A stretch of 13,360 nucleotides of DNA from a bacterium. Lineage in GTDB: Bacteria > JAGOBX01. A program made the translations under genes and the position numbers. A model generated the notes under the pieces. The model ran no database searches and was not told the DNA's origin. It worked only from the letters and a program-made list of their open reading frames with translations. The stretch covers positions 1 to 13,360 of the forward strand of contig JAKPEO010000004.1 of the NCBI GenBank assembly GCA_029551925.1. Direction: 5' to 3'. This document shows positions 1 to 8,110 of this stretch, one piece after another. The first letter of the stretch is position 1. Each line of letters opens with the position of its first letter.

Positions 1-2
1 GT

Positions 3-116
3 CATATTTTGACTAAAAAATCGCGCAAACGCAAGAGAAATTTGAGAAAGACAACATTAATATCTGATGCAAATTTAAAAAATGTAAAATTAATGTTGCC
101 GTATTCAAGCAAATAA
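3..116 (+). CDS. rpmI: Large ribosomal subunit protein bL35, 3' part
   Basis: Only the C-terminal 37 residues are present; the 5' end lies outside the window. The reading frame opens with [18 protein letters not shown] and continues to LMLPYSSK before a TAA stop. The H-I-L-x-K-K-S-x-K-R-K-R-x-L-R block followed by a terminal Leu-Pro-Tyr is the classic end of L35, a small basic protein of the 50S subunit. The frame is too short to stand out as an open reading frame of its own. The next gene, 50 bases downstream, is rplT, and the rpmI-rplT pair (usually behind infC) is one of the most conserved operons in bacteria, which supports the call. I expect infC or the rest of rpmI just upstream of the window. 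Confidence 0.93.
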   Translation, partial: HILTKKSRKRKRNLRKTTLISDANLKNVKLMLPYSSK

Positions 117-166
117 GTTCAAACAACAAAAATTCTAAAAAAATTTAAAAATTAGGAGGAGCGAAT

Positions 167-529
167 ATGCCACGGTCAAAAAGTAGTTCAAACAGCGACA
201 AGCAAAAGAAAAAGATATTTCGCGCAGCCAAGGGCTTTTACGGCAATCGCAAAAATCATTACAGAACAGCGAAAGAAGCAGTTGTAAAAAAATATCAAAA
301 CGCTTATAAAGGCAGAAGATTGAAAAAGCGTATGTTCAGAAGTTTATGGATTGCGAGAATAAACGCGGCTGTAAGGAATATCGGAATAAGTTATAATCGT
401 TTTATCGAGGGCTTAAATAAAGCAAAAGTAAGTATTGACAGAAAAATATTAGCGGATTTAGCGATAAACGACAAAGCGGCATTTGAAAAATTAGTAGAAA
501 TATCAAAAAAGGCATTAGCGCAAAAATAG
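167..529 (+). CDS. rplT: Large ribosomal subunit protein bL20
   Basis: A 120-residue basic protein of normal L20 length. Family landmarks are all visible: AKGFYGNR near residues 21-28, the Y-R-x-A-K-E-A-V helix, R-R-L-K-K-R-x-F-R followed by [11 protein letters not shown] (about residues 62-72), then the YNRFIEGL and DRKILADLA segments of the globular domain. L20 binds 23S rRNA early in 50S assembly; in several bacteria it also represses its own operon, though I see no leader for that here. The start is secure: a strong AGGAGGA at 154-160 sits six bases before the ATG. The extreme N-terminus ([12 protein letters not shown]) is more polar and less Arg-rich than in typical L20. The gene ends just before a long palindromic terminator. 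Confidence 0.98.
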   Translation: MPRSKSSSNSDKQKKKIFRAAKGFYGNRKNHYRTAKEAVVKKYQNAYKGRRLKKRMFRSLWIARINAAVRNIGISYNRFIEGLNKAKVSIDRKILADLAINDKAAFEKLVEISKKALAQK

Positions 530-544
530 CGCGCACAAAAATTT

Positions 545-650
545 TTAAGGAAACTATTTAATTTATTTTATTGAAAGAATTGTAATAATTTTTTTATTGC
601 AATTTTCAAAAAAACAATAAATAATTAAACAGTTTCCTTAATTTTTTTTT
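545..650 (+). terminator. Long palindromic intrinsic terminator after rplT
   Basis: An 11-base perfect arm at 545-555 (TTAAGGAAACT) pairs with 631-641 and is followed directly by nine T residues at 642-650. Pairing continues inward with few mismatches (557-568 against 619-629), and an inner hairpin can form around 571-617, so almost the entire 97 bases fold into one long rod. Position and T-tract make it the terminator of the rpmI-rplT operon. Its length is unusual, and a small palindromic mobile repeat cannot be excluded. No second copy occurs in this window. Confidence 0.75.
597..625 (+). promoter_or_regulatory. Possible sigma70 promoter for clpC
   Basis: TTGCAA (597-602) and AATAAT (620-625) are separated by 17 bases. 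This would start transcription near 632, inside the 3' arm of the palindrome, so that clpC mRNA would escape the terminator fold. The -35 matches consensus at only four of six positions in a very AT-rich stretch, so this is a weak call. I see no CIRCE or CtsR-type repeat between rplT and clpC. Confidence 0.3.
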
Positions 651-652
651 AT

Positions 653-660
653 AAGGTGAT
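653..660 (+). promoter_or_regulatory. Ribosome binding site of clpC
   Basis: AAGGTGAT matches the anti-Shine-Dalgarno sequence over eight bases and lies six bases before the ATG at 667. This fixes the clpC start and shows that the organism uses a standard 16S 3' end. Confidence 0.8.
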
Positions 661-666
661 AATAAA

Positions 667-3147
667 ATGTTTGGAGATAATAGATATACTGAACGAGCGA
701 AAAAGGCATTAATATATGCTCAAGAAGAAGCGCGCAGATTAAATCATAATTTTATAGGCACAGAGCATATTTTATTAGGTTTATTAAAATTAGGCGTGGG
801 TATTGCTGTGGAAGCGCTGACAGAATTGGGCTATTCGCTTGACGATGTCCGCGAAGAAGTAGAGGCACTGTTAAAAAATAGTGCAGATTTACAAAACCAG
901 CAGCAAGCGGATAAAACCGGAGATTTAAAATATACTCCGCGCGCTAAGCATGTATTAGAATTAGCATTTCGCACTGCGCGCGAATTAGGGCATCCTTATA
1001 TAGGCACAGAGCATTTATTATTAGCGTTATTGCAAGAAGGTCAAGGCGTAGCGGCAAAAGCGCTTATTGATATGGGCATAGAATTAGAACAACTATACAG
1101 AAAAGTTTTAGAAATATTAGGCGGTATGTCAAAATCAGCGGAATCAGTAGAAAAACCAAATTTTTTCAATAAAATTCCGCAACAAGATGCGCCACAGCAA
1201 AAGAAAAAATCAATATTAGAGACATTTTCAAAAGATTTAACGCAAATGGCGCGCGAAGGCAAATTAGATCCTGTCATAGGTCGTGAAAAAGAGATAGACA
1301 GGATAATACAAATTTTATCGCGTCGCACAAAAAATAATCCGGTGTTAATAGGCGAGCCGGGCGTAGGCAAAACCGCGATAGTCGAAGGATTAGCGCAAAG
1401 AATAGTAGACGGCGAAGTGCCGGAATTTTTACAGAACAAAAAACTTGTGGCGTTAGATATGGCGGCAATAGTGGCCGGCACAAAATATCGCGGAGAATTC
1501 GAGCAGCGTTTAAAAATGATAATAAATGAAGCGATAACATCCAAAAGCGCGATATTATTTATAGACGAACTTCATACGATAATCGGCGCAGGCGGCGCTG
1601 AAGGTTCGCTTGACGCGGCTAATATGTTGAAGCAGCCGCTATCGCGCGGAGAGCTGCAATGTATCGGCGCTACGACAATAGATGATTATCGCAAATATGT
1701 CGAGCGCGATACAGCAATTGAACGAAGGTTTCAGACTATTATAGTAGAAGAGCCGTCAATAGAAAACACGATAAAAATATTAAAAGGTTTAAGAGACAGA
1801 TACGAAGCGCATCACAAAATAACGATTTCAGACGCAGCTATTGAAGCTGCAGCGAAATTATCAGCGCGCTATATATCAGACAGATTTTTGCCTGATAAAG
1901 CAGTAGATTTATTAGACGAAGCTGCCTCGCGCGTAAGAATAAAAATAACAGTGCCGAATAAAATTAAAGAGTTAGAAGAAGAATTAGCAAAAGTAATAGA
2001 TGAAAAAAACAAAGCGGTTGCAAATCAAGCATTTGAAAAAGCAGTGATATTGCGCGATAAAGAAAAAAAGATAGCGACGCAATTAGAAATGGAAAAAAAC
2101 AAAACTAAAACAGAAAGCGACGCGACAATTAACGAATACGATATAGCGGAAATAATAAGCGAATGGACTGGGATACCAGTAAAAAAACTAACAGAAAAAG
2201 AATCAAATAAACTGATTTATTTAGAAAATGAATTACACAGCAGAGTAATTGCGCAAGACGAAGCGATACAGGCGATAGCGCGCGCTGTGCGGCGCAGTCG
2301 TTCCGGCTTGAATAATCCGAAAAAACCGACCGGCGTATTTTTATTTTTAGGTCCGACCGGCGTAGGCAAAACGGAATTAGCCAAAGCATTAGCGCAGACA
2401 TTATTCGGCAGCGAAGAAGCGCTAATAAGAATAGATATGAGCGAATATATGGAAAAATTCAATGTAAGCAGATTGATTGGCGCTCCGCCCGGTTATGTAG
2501 GTTATGAAGAAGGCGGGCAATTAACAGAAGCTGTGCGTAGAAAACCGTTCAGCGTAGTGCTGCTCGACGAAATTGAAAAAGCGCATCCTGATTTATTTAA
2601 TGTATTATTGCAGTTATTTGACGAAGGCAGATTAACTGATAGTTTGGGGCATAAAGTAGATTTCAAAAATACAATTATAATAATGACATCAAACATCGGC
2701 GCGCGTGAAATAAGCAAAGGCGGAGGCATCGGTTTTGCTAAAACAGATAAAAAACAATCATTTGAAGATATGAAAAAATTAGTAATGAGCGAAGTCAAAA
2801 AAGCGTTCAGACCTGAATTTATCAACCGTATTGACGAAATAATAGTATTTCATCAATTAGATGAAAATCACATATCGCAAATTATAGATTTGCAAATTGA
2901 AGAAATCAGAAAAAGGTTAGAAGAGCGGAATTTGGATATAGAATTAACAGTTGCTGCAAAAGAATTTTTAATAAAAAAAGGTTACGATACTACTTACGGA
3001 GCGCGGCCACTAAAACGAGCAATACAAAAATATATAGAAGATCCATTAGCATTGGATTTGCTTGAAGGGATATTTGACGACGCAAAAAAAATTATTGCTG
3101 ATTATTTGGAAAATGAGGATAAACTTGTTTTTAAAAAATCTATATGA
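667..3147 (+). CDS. clpC: ATP-dependent Clp protease ATPase subunit ClpC
   Basis: An 826-residue AAA+ unfoldase of normal ClpC length, cytoplasmic. It unfolds substrates and feeds them to ClpP. Order of domains: two Clp-N repeats (about 2-70 and 77-145, each with a GTEHxLL motif); first AAA+ module with Walker A GEPGVGKT at 229-236 and Walker B IDE at 299-301; a short middle region with a UVR motif at about 432-475, which separates ClpC from ClpA and ClpB; second AAA+ module with Walker A GPTGVGKT at 562-569 and Walker B DE at 634-635; and the C-terminal Clp domain. The tripeptide IGF at 688-690 is the loop that docks into ClpP, so a ClpP partner is expected elsewhere. The mcsA, mcsB and ctsR genes that accompany clpC in Firmicutes are absent here. 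The 3' end overlaps the next gene. Confidence 0.97.
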   Translation: MFGDNRYTERAKKALIYAQEEARRLNHNFIGTEHILLGLLKLGVGIAVEALTELGYSLDDVREEVEALLKNSADLQNQQQADKTGDLKYTPRAKHVLELAFRTARELGHPYIGTEHLLLALLQEGQGVAAKALIDMGIELEQLYRKVLEILGGMSKSAESVEKPNFFNKIPQQDAPQQKKKSILETFSKDLTQMAREGKLDPVIGREKEIDRIIQILSRRTKNNPVLIGEPGVGKTAIVEGLAQRIVDGEVPEFLQNKKLVALDMAAIVAGTKYRGEFEQRLKMIINEAITSKSAILFIDELHTIIGAGGAEGSLDAANMLKQPLSRGELQCIGATTIDDYRKYVERDTAIERRFQTIIVEEPSIENTIKILKGLRDRYEAHHKITISDAAIEAAAKLSARYISDRFLPDKAVDLLDEAASRVRIKITVPNKIKELEEELAKVIDEKNKAVANQAFEKAVILRDKEKKIATQLEMEKNKTKTESDATINEYDIAEIISEWTGIPVKKLTEKESNKLIYLENELHSRVIAQDEAIQAIARAVRRSRSGLNNPKKPTGVFLFLGPTGVGKTELAKALAQTLFGSEEALIRIDMSEYMEKFNVSRLIGAPPGYVGYEEGGQLTEAVRRKPFSVVLLDEIEKAHPDLFNVLLQLFDEGRLTDSLGHKVDFKNTIIIMTSNIGAREISKGGGIGFAKTDKKQSFEDMKKLVMSEVKKAFRPEFINRIDEIIVFHQLDENHISQIIDLQIEEIRKRLEERNLDIELTVAAKEFLIKKGYDTTYGARPLKRAIQKYIEDPLALDLLEGIFDDAKKIIADYLENEDKLVFKKSI

Positions 3148-4321
3148 AAATAACAAGATTCAAATAATAATATTTTTTTTGCTGATAATTCTATGCTGTA
3201 TTAAATTAAATAAAAGTTATTCGCATCTAAAAAAATTTGAAGATAAAATGTTCTTTGAAGATTTTTATTTGCAATATGATGCAAGTAAAAATTACAAAAT
3301 TTATTTCAGCGCGGCAGCACCTGATTTTCGGCCTTATCCTCCCACTACATCATTATTTTATAAAATTTTTACTTATCTATCTTATCGCAAAGCGGCGCTT
3401 ATATTTCAGACCATTAATTTATTATTTGCCGGTTTTATTATAATTACCTGTTTTTATTTATTCACTATGCGCAAAATAGCAGATTTGAATTTTACAATTA
3501 TATTAGGAATGTTATTTTTTCCGCTAAACGAAAGCATTTATTTAGGGCAACTAAATTTATTGATATTATCAAGTATTTTATTGAGTTTATTAATAGAATT
3601 ATATTTTAATTCGCAATACAAATATTGTTTAATTGGATTTATTATAGCATTGGGCGTATCATTAAAAATTTTTCCACTGGTCATATTAGCGTATTATTTA
3701 TTAAAAAAAAAATTTACGCCAATAATTTATTTTTTATTTTTTTCAATTTTAATTGTTTTAGCTACATTATTAATATTCGGATACGAAGTTTTTGATTTTT
3801 ATTTTAAAAATATTATGCCACATACGGCTAATTCTTGGGTCATACTTTCAATAGAAAATCAATCGCTTTTGGGATTATATTCAAGAATATTCGGCAATAC
3901 ATTCCAACGCGGATTTACCGGCATCATATATTATCCAAAATTAATCAAGCCGTTATATTTTTTGTCTATCTTAATTTTTATAATTTGGACTTGGAAAATT
4001 ATAAATAAATCAAATGATACTATCTATAAATTTATGATTTTAATTACATTTGGTTTATTAGTTTTTGGTTTAAACTGGGCGCATACTTTTGTATTAGCAT
4101 TTCCAATAATAATATATATTTTTTATGAATTAATAAAAAATAAAAATTATTTGTATTTAATAATTTGGGCAGCCGCATTTTTGTTATTGAGTCATTATTT
4201 TGATTTTAGAAACACGGCAATTTATGGTTTACAGCATTTATTGACATTGCCTAATTACACAGGCGCGGTAATATTAATGATTATATTAAATTTTATCAAA
4301 ATAAGAAATAATCTCAAATGA
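3113..4321 (+). CDS. GT87 family (DUF2029) polytopic membrane glycosyltransferase
   Basis: A roughly 402-residue inner-membrane protein with about 10-11 hydrophobic segments. Landmarks of the GT87/DUF2029 family (the family of mycobacterial PimE) are present: after the first membrane segment a D-F-Y-x-x-Y-D-A-S loop (Asp50 here is the candidate catalytic residue), the [10 protein letters not shown] stretch, GQLNLLIL, the S-L-K-I-F-P-L motif, and [11 protein letters not shown]. Family members transfer sugars, often mannose, from polyprenyl-phosphate donors on the periplasmic side; the acceptor here is unknown. The start is uncertain. ATG at 3113 overlaps clpC by 35 bases but has a poor ribosome site; TTG at 3125 has GAGGAT at 3115-3120 correctly spaced. 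A start at 3248 would lose the first membrane segment. A run of ten adenines lies at 3703-3712. The stop overlaps the next start in ATGA, suggesting coupled translation with the phospholipase gene. Confidence 0.85.
   Translation: MRINLFLKNLYENNKIQIIIFFLLIILCCIKLNKSYSHLKKFEDKMFFEDFYLQYDASKNYKIYFSAAAPDFRPYPPTTSLFYKIFTYLSYRKAALIFQTINLLFAGFIIITCFYLFTMRKIADLNFTIILGMLFFPLNESIYLGQLNLLILSSILLSLLIELYFNSQYKYCLIGFIIALGVSLKIFPLVILAYYLLKKKFTPIIYFLFFSILIVLATLLIFGYEVFDFYFKNIMPHTANSWVILSIENQSLLGLYSRIFGNTFQRGFTGIIYYPKLIKPLYFLSILIFIIWTWKIINKSNDTIYKFMILITFGLLVFGLNWAHTFVLAFPIIIYIFYELIKNKNYLYLIIWAAAFLLLSHYFDFRNTAIYGLQHLLTLPNYTGAVILMIILNFIKIRNNLK
3115..3120 (+). promoter_or_regulatory. Ribosome binding site inside clpC for an alternative TTG start of the GT87 gene
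   Basis: GAGGAT lies within the last codons of clpC, four bases (AAAC) before an in-frame TTG at 3125. Another gene in this window (8107) clearly uses TTG, so this start competes seriously with ATG at 3113; the products differ by only four residues. Confidence 0.4.
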
Positions 4322-6465
4322 AAAAATTATTTATTTTTGTAATTACTTTATTAATATGCCAATTAAGATACACATTTGCTGAAAATAATTATAAAATAGG
4401 ATTAGTATTAAGTGGCGGCGGCGCACGCGGGTTTGCGCATATAGGTGTATTAAAAATATTAGAAAAAAACAATATTCGCCCGAACATTATTTCCGGCTGC
4501 AGTATGGGCGCATTCATCGGCGCATTATATTCTGTCGGTTATACTCCGGAGCAAATAGAGCAAATTGCGCTGGCGCAAGATTGGGAAGCGCTCTTTTCAA
4601 ATAAACCGCCGCGCAATTATTTATTAATCGGCGACAGAACAAAATTTGACAATACTTATATTACATCGTTTAATTTTCGCTGGAACAAAATTCTTTGGAA
4701 AAAAGCAATGCACGACGGAAAATTTTTAGAGAATTTTTTAAGTGCATATTTAGGCATTTATTCAACATTAGCAAGTAATGATTTCAATAATTTTTTTATA
4801 CCTTTAAGAATTGCGGCAACAAATTTTTTAACTGGTGAAGTAGAATATTATTCTTCTGGCAATCTACCGGAATTAGTGCGCGCAAGCATGTCTTATCCCG
4901 GATTACTTGCGCCTAAAAAATATGAAAATAAATATTTAATTGACGGCTATATTTTTGCTGATGTGCCTGTTGAACCGCTGTTAAAAGAAAAATGCGATTT
5001 GATAATTATATCCGATGTTACTTCTGATTTAAACAGTATTGACAATATAAAAACAATATTTGATGTTATGGACCAAACAGTAAAAATAACAATAAAACCA
5101 AAAATCCAAAAAGATTTGAGCGCTGCTGATATATTGATTAGCCCAAAAGTAAAACATATTTCTTCTACTGATTTTACTAATATTCCTTTAATTATCAAAT
5201 TAGGTGAAGACTCGATAGACAGCGAAACTATAAAAAATATAAAAATAAAAACTATCAGCGATACATTAATTAATAATAGTTCTGAAAAAATCAAAGATTC
5301 GCCAAACAAATATTTAATTAAAGATGTGCGTATAAGCGGATTAATTGGACTTTCACGAAGCGTAATAAGGTCATACACAAATTCATTATTAAACAAGCAG
5401 CCGGCTGCGGATTTAATACAAAATACTATTTTAAAAATTTACGGAGCCAATAATATCGACTATATATCGTATTCATTTGAAAAATTAAATAACGAAAATT
5501 TAGCATTAAATCTAAATGCCAAAGAAAAAGATTATAATACCTTATATTTTGGCGGTTATGCTGACGAATACGCCGGTGCGCGAGGGAGCATTAGTTTTAA
5601 TCGCACTAATATTGACAGATATGGCTCTACATTTGACGCGACATTTTTCTTTGGAAAAGCGCAGCAACTTAATTTAAGTTATTTAAATTATAACACTTTG
5701 ACTAACTTCTTGCATACTCAAGTTACAGCCAAATATGTTTCGTCAATTGAAAAAATATACGATGCTAAAAAAAAAGTTAATGAATATGATTACAACTATA
5801 AAGAAATCGGAATGTTTGTAAATTATCTACCGCATCGTAATTTTATTGCTAAAACCGGAATAACTAAATCTCGATACTATGATGATATTAGCGATAAAAT
5901 TGATTATTCTAAACTATTAATATCTATTGATTTTGACAACCGCACTGAAAAATTTTTCCCTGATGATTCGCTAAAATTAGCAATTGATTATGAAAATTTT
6001 ATATCAGCGGATTTCAATCACTGTAATTCCGAAAAATGCAAAATAAATTTAGACGCATTCAAAAAAATCAAACATAATTTAGGATTAATAATGAATTCAG
6101 AACTCGGCTTGTCAAATGGTGAAATTATAGAATATGAAAAATTCAAATTAGGAGGGCCTGACAGATTGCCCGGATATTTTAGAAATTCCATACATTCCGA
6201 TAATTATTACGCATTAAGCGCCGGGTTCGCATATAAAATTAGAGATTATAAAACTCTATTAAAACAAAAATTGTATTTATATTTATTTGCTGGAATCGCA
6301 GAAACAAAAGAAACCAAGCATTTTAATTTTGATAATAAAAATCTATTAGCCGGGCTAACAACAAAATTAATAATGTCAACAATATTCGGAGATGTGCAAT
6401 TAGGCGGCGGCTTAAATCGTTCAAATGGCAAGATGATATATTTTCAATACGGCATTTCATTTTAG
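4318..6465 (+). CDS. Patatin-like phospholipase with POTRA and outer-membrane beta-barrel (type Vd autotransporter architecture)
   Basis: A 715-residue secreted protein. Signal peptide about 1-21, with likely cleavage after TFA. Patatin domain about 25-240: oxyanion loop SGGGARG at 32-38, nucleophile elbow GCSMG with Ser62, and catalytic Asp209 in IDGYIFADVPV (the usual DGG is DGY), so the Ser-Asp dyad is intact. About residues 335-400 look like one POTRA domain, beginning IKDVRISGL. The remainder is rich in alternating polar and aromatic strands and carries the KLGGPDRLPGYF motif typical of the Omp85/surface-antigen fold. It ends in Phe, as expected for Bam-dependent barrels. Signal-patatin-POTRA-barrel is the layout of PlpD and FplA, which expose or release a phospholipase A1/A2 at the cell surface. 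Start ATG overlaps the preceding stop (ATGA). Nine adenines in a row lie at 5767-5775. Substrate is not deducible. Confidence 0.9.
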   Translation: MKKLFIFVITLLICQLRYTFAENNYKIGLVLSGGGARGFAHIGVLKILEKNNIRPNIISGCSMGAFIGALYSVGYTPEQIEQIALAQDWEALFSNKPPRNYLLIGDRTKFDNTYITSFNFRWNKILWKKAMHDGKFLENFLSAYLGIYSTLASNDFNNFFIPLRIAATNFLTGEVEYYSSGNLPELVRASMSYPGLLAPKKYENKYLIDGYIFADVPVEPLLKEKCDLIIISDVTSDLNSIDNIKTIFDVMDQTVKITIKPKIQKDLSAADILISPKVKHISSTDFTNIPLIIKLGEDSIDSETIKNIKIKTISDTLINNSSEKIKDSPNKYLIKDVRISGLIGLSRSVIRSYTNSLLNKQPAADLIQNTILKIYGANNIDYISYSFEKLNNENLALNLNAKEKDYNTLYFGGYADEYAGARGSISFNRTNIDRYGSTFDATFFFGKAQQLNLSYLNYNTLTNFLHTQVTAKYVSSIEKIYDAKKKVNEYDYNYKEIGMFVNYLPHRNFIAKTGITKSRYYDDISDKIDYSKLLISIDFDNRTEKFFPDDSLKLAIDYENFISADFNHCNSEKCKINLDAFKKIKHNLGLIMNSELGLSNGEIIEYEKFKLGGPDRLPGYFRNSIHSDNYYALSAGFAYKIRDYKTLLKQKLYLYLFAGIAETKETKHFNFDNKNLLAGLTTKLIMSTIFGDVQLGGGLNRSNGKMIYFQYGISF

Positions 6466-6494
6466 TTGCATTTTAAAAAAATTTAAAGTATAAT
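6466..6494 (+). promoter_or_regulatory. Near-consensus sigma70 promoter for the lipoprotein gene
   Basis: TTGCAT (6466-6471), a 17-base spacer and a perfect TATAAT (6489-6494) begin immediately after the stop of the phospholipase gene. The expected start of transcription is near 6500-6502, only four to six bases before the ATG at 6506. The resulting mRNA would be almost leaderless, and no Shine-Dalgarno sequence is present before that ATG. Confidence 0.65.
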
Positions 6495-6505
6495 CAATAA
6501 GTTAT

Positions 6506-7078
6506 ATGCGGTTATTAATAAAATTTTTTATATTATCATTTATATTTATTAATTTTTATGCGTGCGCTAAAAAAGTCGCTACTATTACGATAGTGGACGA
6601 TAAATCCGCATTAGAAAAACAAATATTAGGACAATTCAACGAATTTAATAAAGAAATATATTTATTAGCGTCAGTTCGAGCAATAGATGAAAGCGGACAA
6701 TTAATAAAACGCGAACCATTAGCGCCCGACAAAAGAAAAGTAGTGAGCGCTATGCAAAGAATGGCTTTTAATTCTGATGATATTAAAAACTTCAAAAAAT
6801 CCAATGTTTTAGCTGAAAACAACAAGGGATTGATAGAGATTTTCCAAAAAAATTTTGAAAAACTTAATGACAAAGACAAACAATTAGTCAATAGATTAGT
6901 AGAGCAAGAAAATGAAGATAGAAATATATTGATGCGCAGAATATTGGAAACCAATATAAATTTAAAAGACGACGAATTAAATAAAGTCAGCGAAATTTAC
7001 GCGGCGCTACGCAGAGACACAGCGGAACCTGGCGAATTAATACAATTACCAAACGGCGAATGGATTATAAAAAAATAA
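6506..7078 (+). CDS. Lipoprotein with a YdbL-like (DUF1318) C-terminus
   Basis: A 190-residue exported protein. Residues 1-19 form a lipoprotein signal peptide with a hydrophobic core and the lipobox F-Y-A-C, so Cys20 would be lipidated. The mature part is charged and mostly helical. The C-terminal half, with E-N-E-D-R near residue 135 and the ending GELIQLPNGEWIIKK, resembles the DUF1318/YdbL family from memory; E. coli YdbL ends with a similar PGEYVQxxNGxW pattern. YdbL works beside YdbH and YnbE, which have been linked to lipid movement between the membranes; neither partner is visible here, and the role of this longer, lipidated version is unknown. The gene lies 40 bases after the phospholipase gene and has its own strong promoter but no ribosome binding site. 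The start is fixed by the signal peptide. The family call is moderate; the lipoprotein call is strong. Confidence 0.75.
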   Translation: MRLLIKFFILSFIFINFYACAKKVATITIVDDKSALEKQILGQFNEFNKEIYLLASVRAIDESGQLIKREPLAPDKRKVVSAMQRMAFNSDDIKNFKKSNVLAENNKGLIEIFQKNFEKLNDKDKQLVNRLVEQENEDRNILMRRILETNINLKDDELNKVSEIYAALRRDTAEPGELIQLPNGEWIIKK

Positions 7079-7086
7079 AATTAAAT

Positions 7087-7111
7087 AACAAAAAAATCAT
7101 TTGTTTTTTTT
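7087..7111 (+). terminator. Weak hairpin and T-tract after the lipoprotein gene
   Basis: AACAAA at 7087-7092 pairs with TTTGTT at 7100-7105 around a seven-base loop and runs into a T-tract to about 7111. The stem is short and AT-rich, and it overlaps the -35 box of the following promoter, so termination is likely partial at best. Confidence 0.35.
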
Positions 7112-7129
7112 AGTTAATAATTTTATAAT
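7101..7129 (+). promoter_or_regulatory. Probable sigma70 promoter for the ribH-nusB operon
   Basis: TTGTTT (7101-7106) and a perfect TATAAT (7124-7129) are 17 bases apart, placing the transcript start near 7136, about 40 bases before ribH. The short leader shows none of the conserved blocks of an FMN riboswitch, so flavin control at this site is unlikely. Confidence 0.5.
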
Positions 7130-7175
7130 TAAAAGGTTTATATAAAAAAATTATGAAAATTACGAGGCGCAAAAA

Positions 7176-7658
7176 ATGAAATGCGAAAATATAAAAAATA
7201 TCGAAGGAAATTTAATAGCTACTGGTTTAAAAATCGGAATAGTAATATCAAGATTTAATGAATTTATAACTTCAAAATTATTAGGTGGCTGTATTGACGG
7301 ATTAACGCGGCACGGAGTAACCCCGGAAGATATAGATATATATTGGACACCCGGCGCATTTGAAATACCGTTAATTGCCAAGAAAACAGCGCTTTCAAAA
7401 AAAAATTACGATGCTGTTATTTGTTTGGGCGCGGTGATACGTGGCGAGACTCCACATTTTGATTATGTAGCGGCTGAGGTTTCAAAAGGCATAGCAGTTG
7501 TTTCATTAGAAACAGAAAAGCCAATAATATACGGAATATTAACTACTGATTCCGTTGAACAGGCGATAGACCGCGCGGGAGTAAAAACAGGAAATAAAGG
7601 ATTTGATGCGGCGCTTTCGGCTATCGAGCAAATAAATTTAATAAAGCAAATGCAATAA
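7176..7658 (+). CDS. ribH: 6,7-dimethyl-8-ribityllumazine synthase
   Basis: A 160-residue cytoplasmic enzyme of normal length. It condenses 5-amino-6-ribitylamino-uracil with 3,4-dihydroxy-2-butanone 4-phosphate to lumazine, the penultimate step of riboflavin synthesis; family members assemble into pentamers or 60-mer capsids. Visible motifs: SRFNEFIT at 25-32, WTPGAFEIP at 57-65, [16 protein letters not shown] with the catalytic His94, and D-R-A-G-x-K-x-G-N-K-G at 132-142 with the substrate-binding Arg133. Start ATG has GAGG at 7164-7167. No other riboflavin gene (ribD, ribE, ribBA) is nearby. The gene is followed after 17 bases by nusB, a pairing common across bacteria. Nine adenines lie at 7397-7405. 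Confidence 0.97.
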   Translation: MKCENIKNIEGNLIATGLKIGIVISRFNEFITSKLLGGCIDGLTRHGVTPEDIDIYWTPGAFEIPLIAKKTALSKKNYDAVICLGAVIRGETPHFDYVAAEVSKGIAVVSLETEKPIIYGILTTDSVEQAIDRAGVKTGNKGFDAALSAIEQINLIKQMQ

Positions 7659-7675
7659 TTAGAAGTTGAAAAAAT

Positions 7676-8110
7676 ATGCAGTCGCGTAGTTTGAGCCGAG
7701 AGGTGGCGTTGCAGATATTGTATCAAATGAATTTTGAAAATTTTAGCGAGGCGTCAATTGATTATACATTTAATGAATTAGGAATAGAGGAAGCAATAAA
7801 GAGTTTCGCAATGATAATAATTGACGGCGTAAAAAAAAATAAAGAGATAATTGATGCATATATAGAAAAAAAATTAATTAATTGGCGAATAGATAGAATT
7901 TCGTTAATTGATAAAACATTGTTAAGGATGGGTATATTTGAAATAGCAATGATAGCGGATGTTCCAAAAAATGTAACTATATCAGAAATTATAAAACTAT
8001 CTAATAATTATTCTGACGCTGATACATACAGATTTATTAATGGAATATTGGACAATTTTGAAAAAACTGGCAATATAAAAACAGCATTAATAAACGGAGC
8101 GACAGATTGA
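7676..8110 (+). CDS. nusB: Transcription antitermination factor NusB
   Basis: A 144-residue all-helical protein of normal NusB size. It opens with SREVALQILYQMNF and contains NWRIDRISLIDKTLLRMGIFEI (given here in parts: N-W-x-x-D-R-I, D-K-T-L-L-R, E-I), then V-x-I-S-E-I-I-K-L-S-x-x-Y and F-I-N-G-I-L-D near the end, all hallmarks of the family. NusB binds boxA RNA together with NusE (S10) and supports antitermination of rRNA operons. The ribosome site before the ATG is weak (AGAAG), consistent with coupling to ribH. A nine-adenine run lies at 7831-7839. The stop overlaps the TTG start of the next gene (TTGA). Confidence 0.95.
   Translation: MQSRSLSREVALQILYQMNFENFSEASIDYTFNELGIEEAIKSFAMIIIDGVKKNKEIIDAYIEKKLINWRIDRISLIDKTLLRMGIFEIAMIADVPKNVTISEIIKLSNNYSDADTYRFINGILDNFEKTGNIKTALINGATD
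8096..8099 (+). promoter_or_regulatory. Ribosome binding site deciding the TTG start of the TPR gene
   Basis: GGAG within the last codons of nusB lies seven bases before TTG at 8107, whose last two bases begin the nusB stop. The predicted product starts MKKFLAKIS, a basic N-terminus expected before a membrane anchor. No ATG in frame occurs before that anchor. Confidence 0.65.

Noticed and set aside
545-650. CRISPR repeat or insertion-sequence end
   Set aside because: There is only one copy, with no spacer-repeat periodicity and no transposase frame nearby; the T-tract and position fit a terminator better, although a palindromic repeat origin is left open in the findings.
1041-2825. Several open reading frames of 80-167 codons on the minus strand across clpC
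   Set aside because: They lie wholly within an unmistakable clpC frame, their translations have no family character, and they arise because the Ala/Glu/Lys-rich coding strand contains few stop complements.
3144-3167. ATGA overlap at the clpC stop that looks like a coupled start
   Set aside because: The ATG at 3144 opens a frame of only seven codons (MKITRFK) and is not in the GT87 frame.
3237-3443. A 68-codon plus-strand frame inside the GT87 gene
   Set aside because: It is out of frame within a gene whose membrane segments and family motifs run through the whole stretch, and it has no ribosome site of its own.
7079-7175. FMN riboswitch before ribH
   Set aside because: The leader is under 45 bases from the predicted transcript start, and none of the conserved AGG/GGGCAGGGTGAAATTCC-like blocks of that riboswitch are present.
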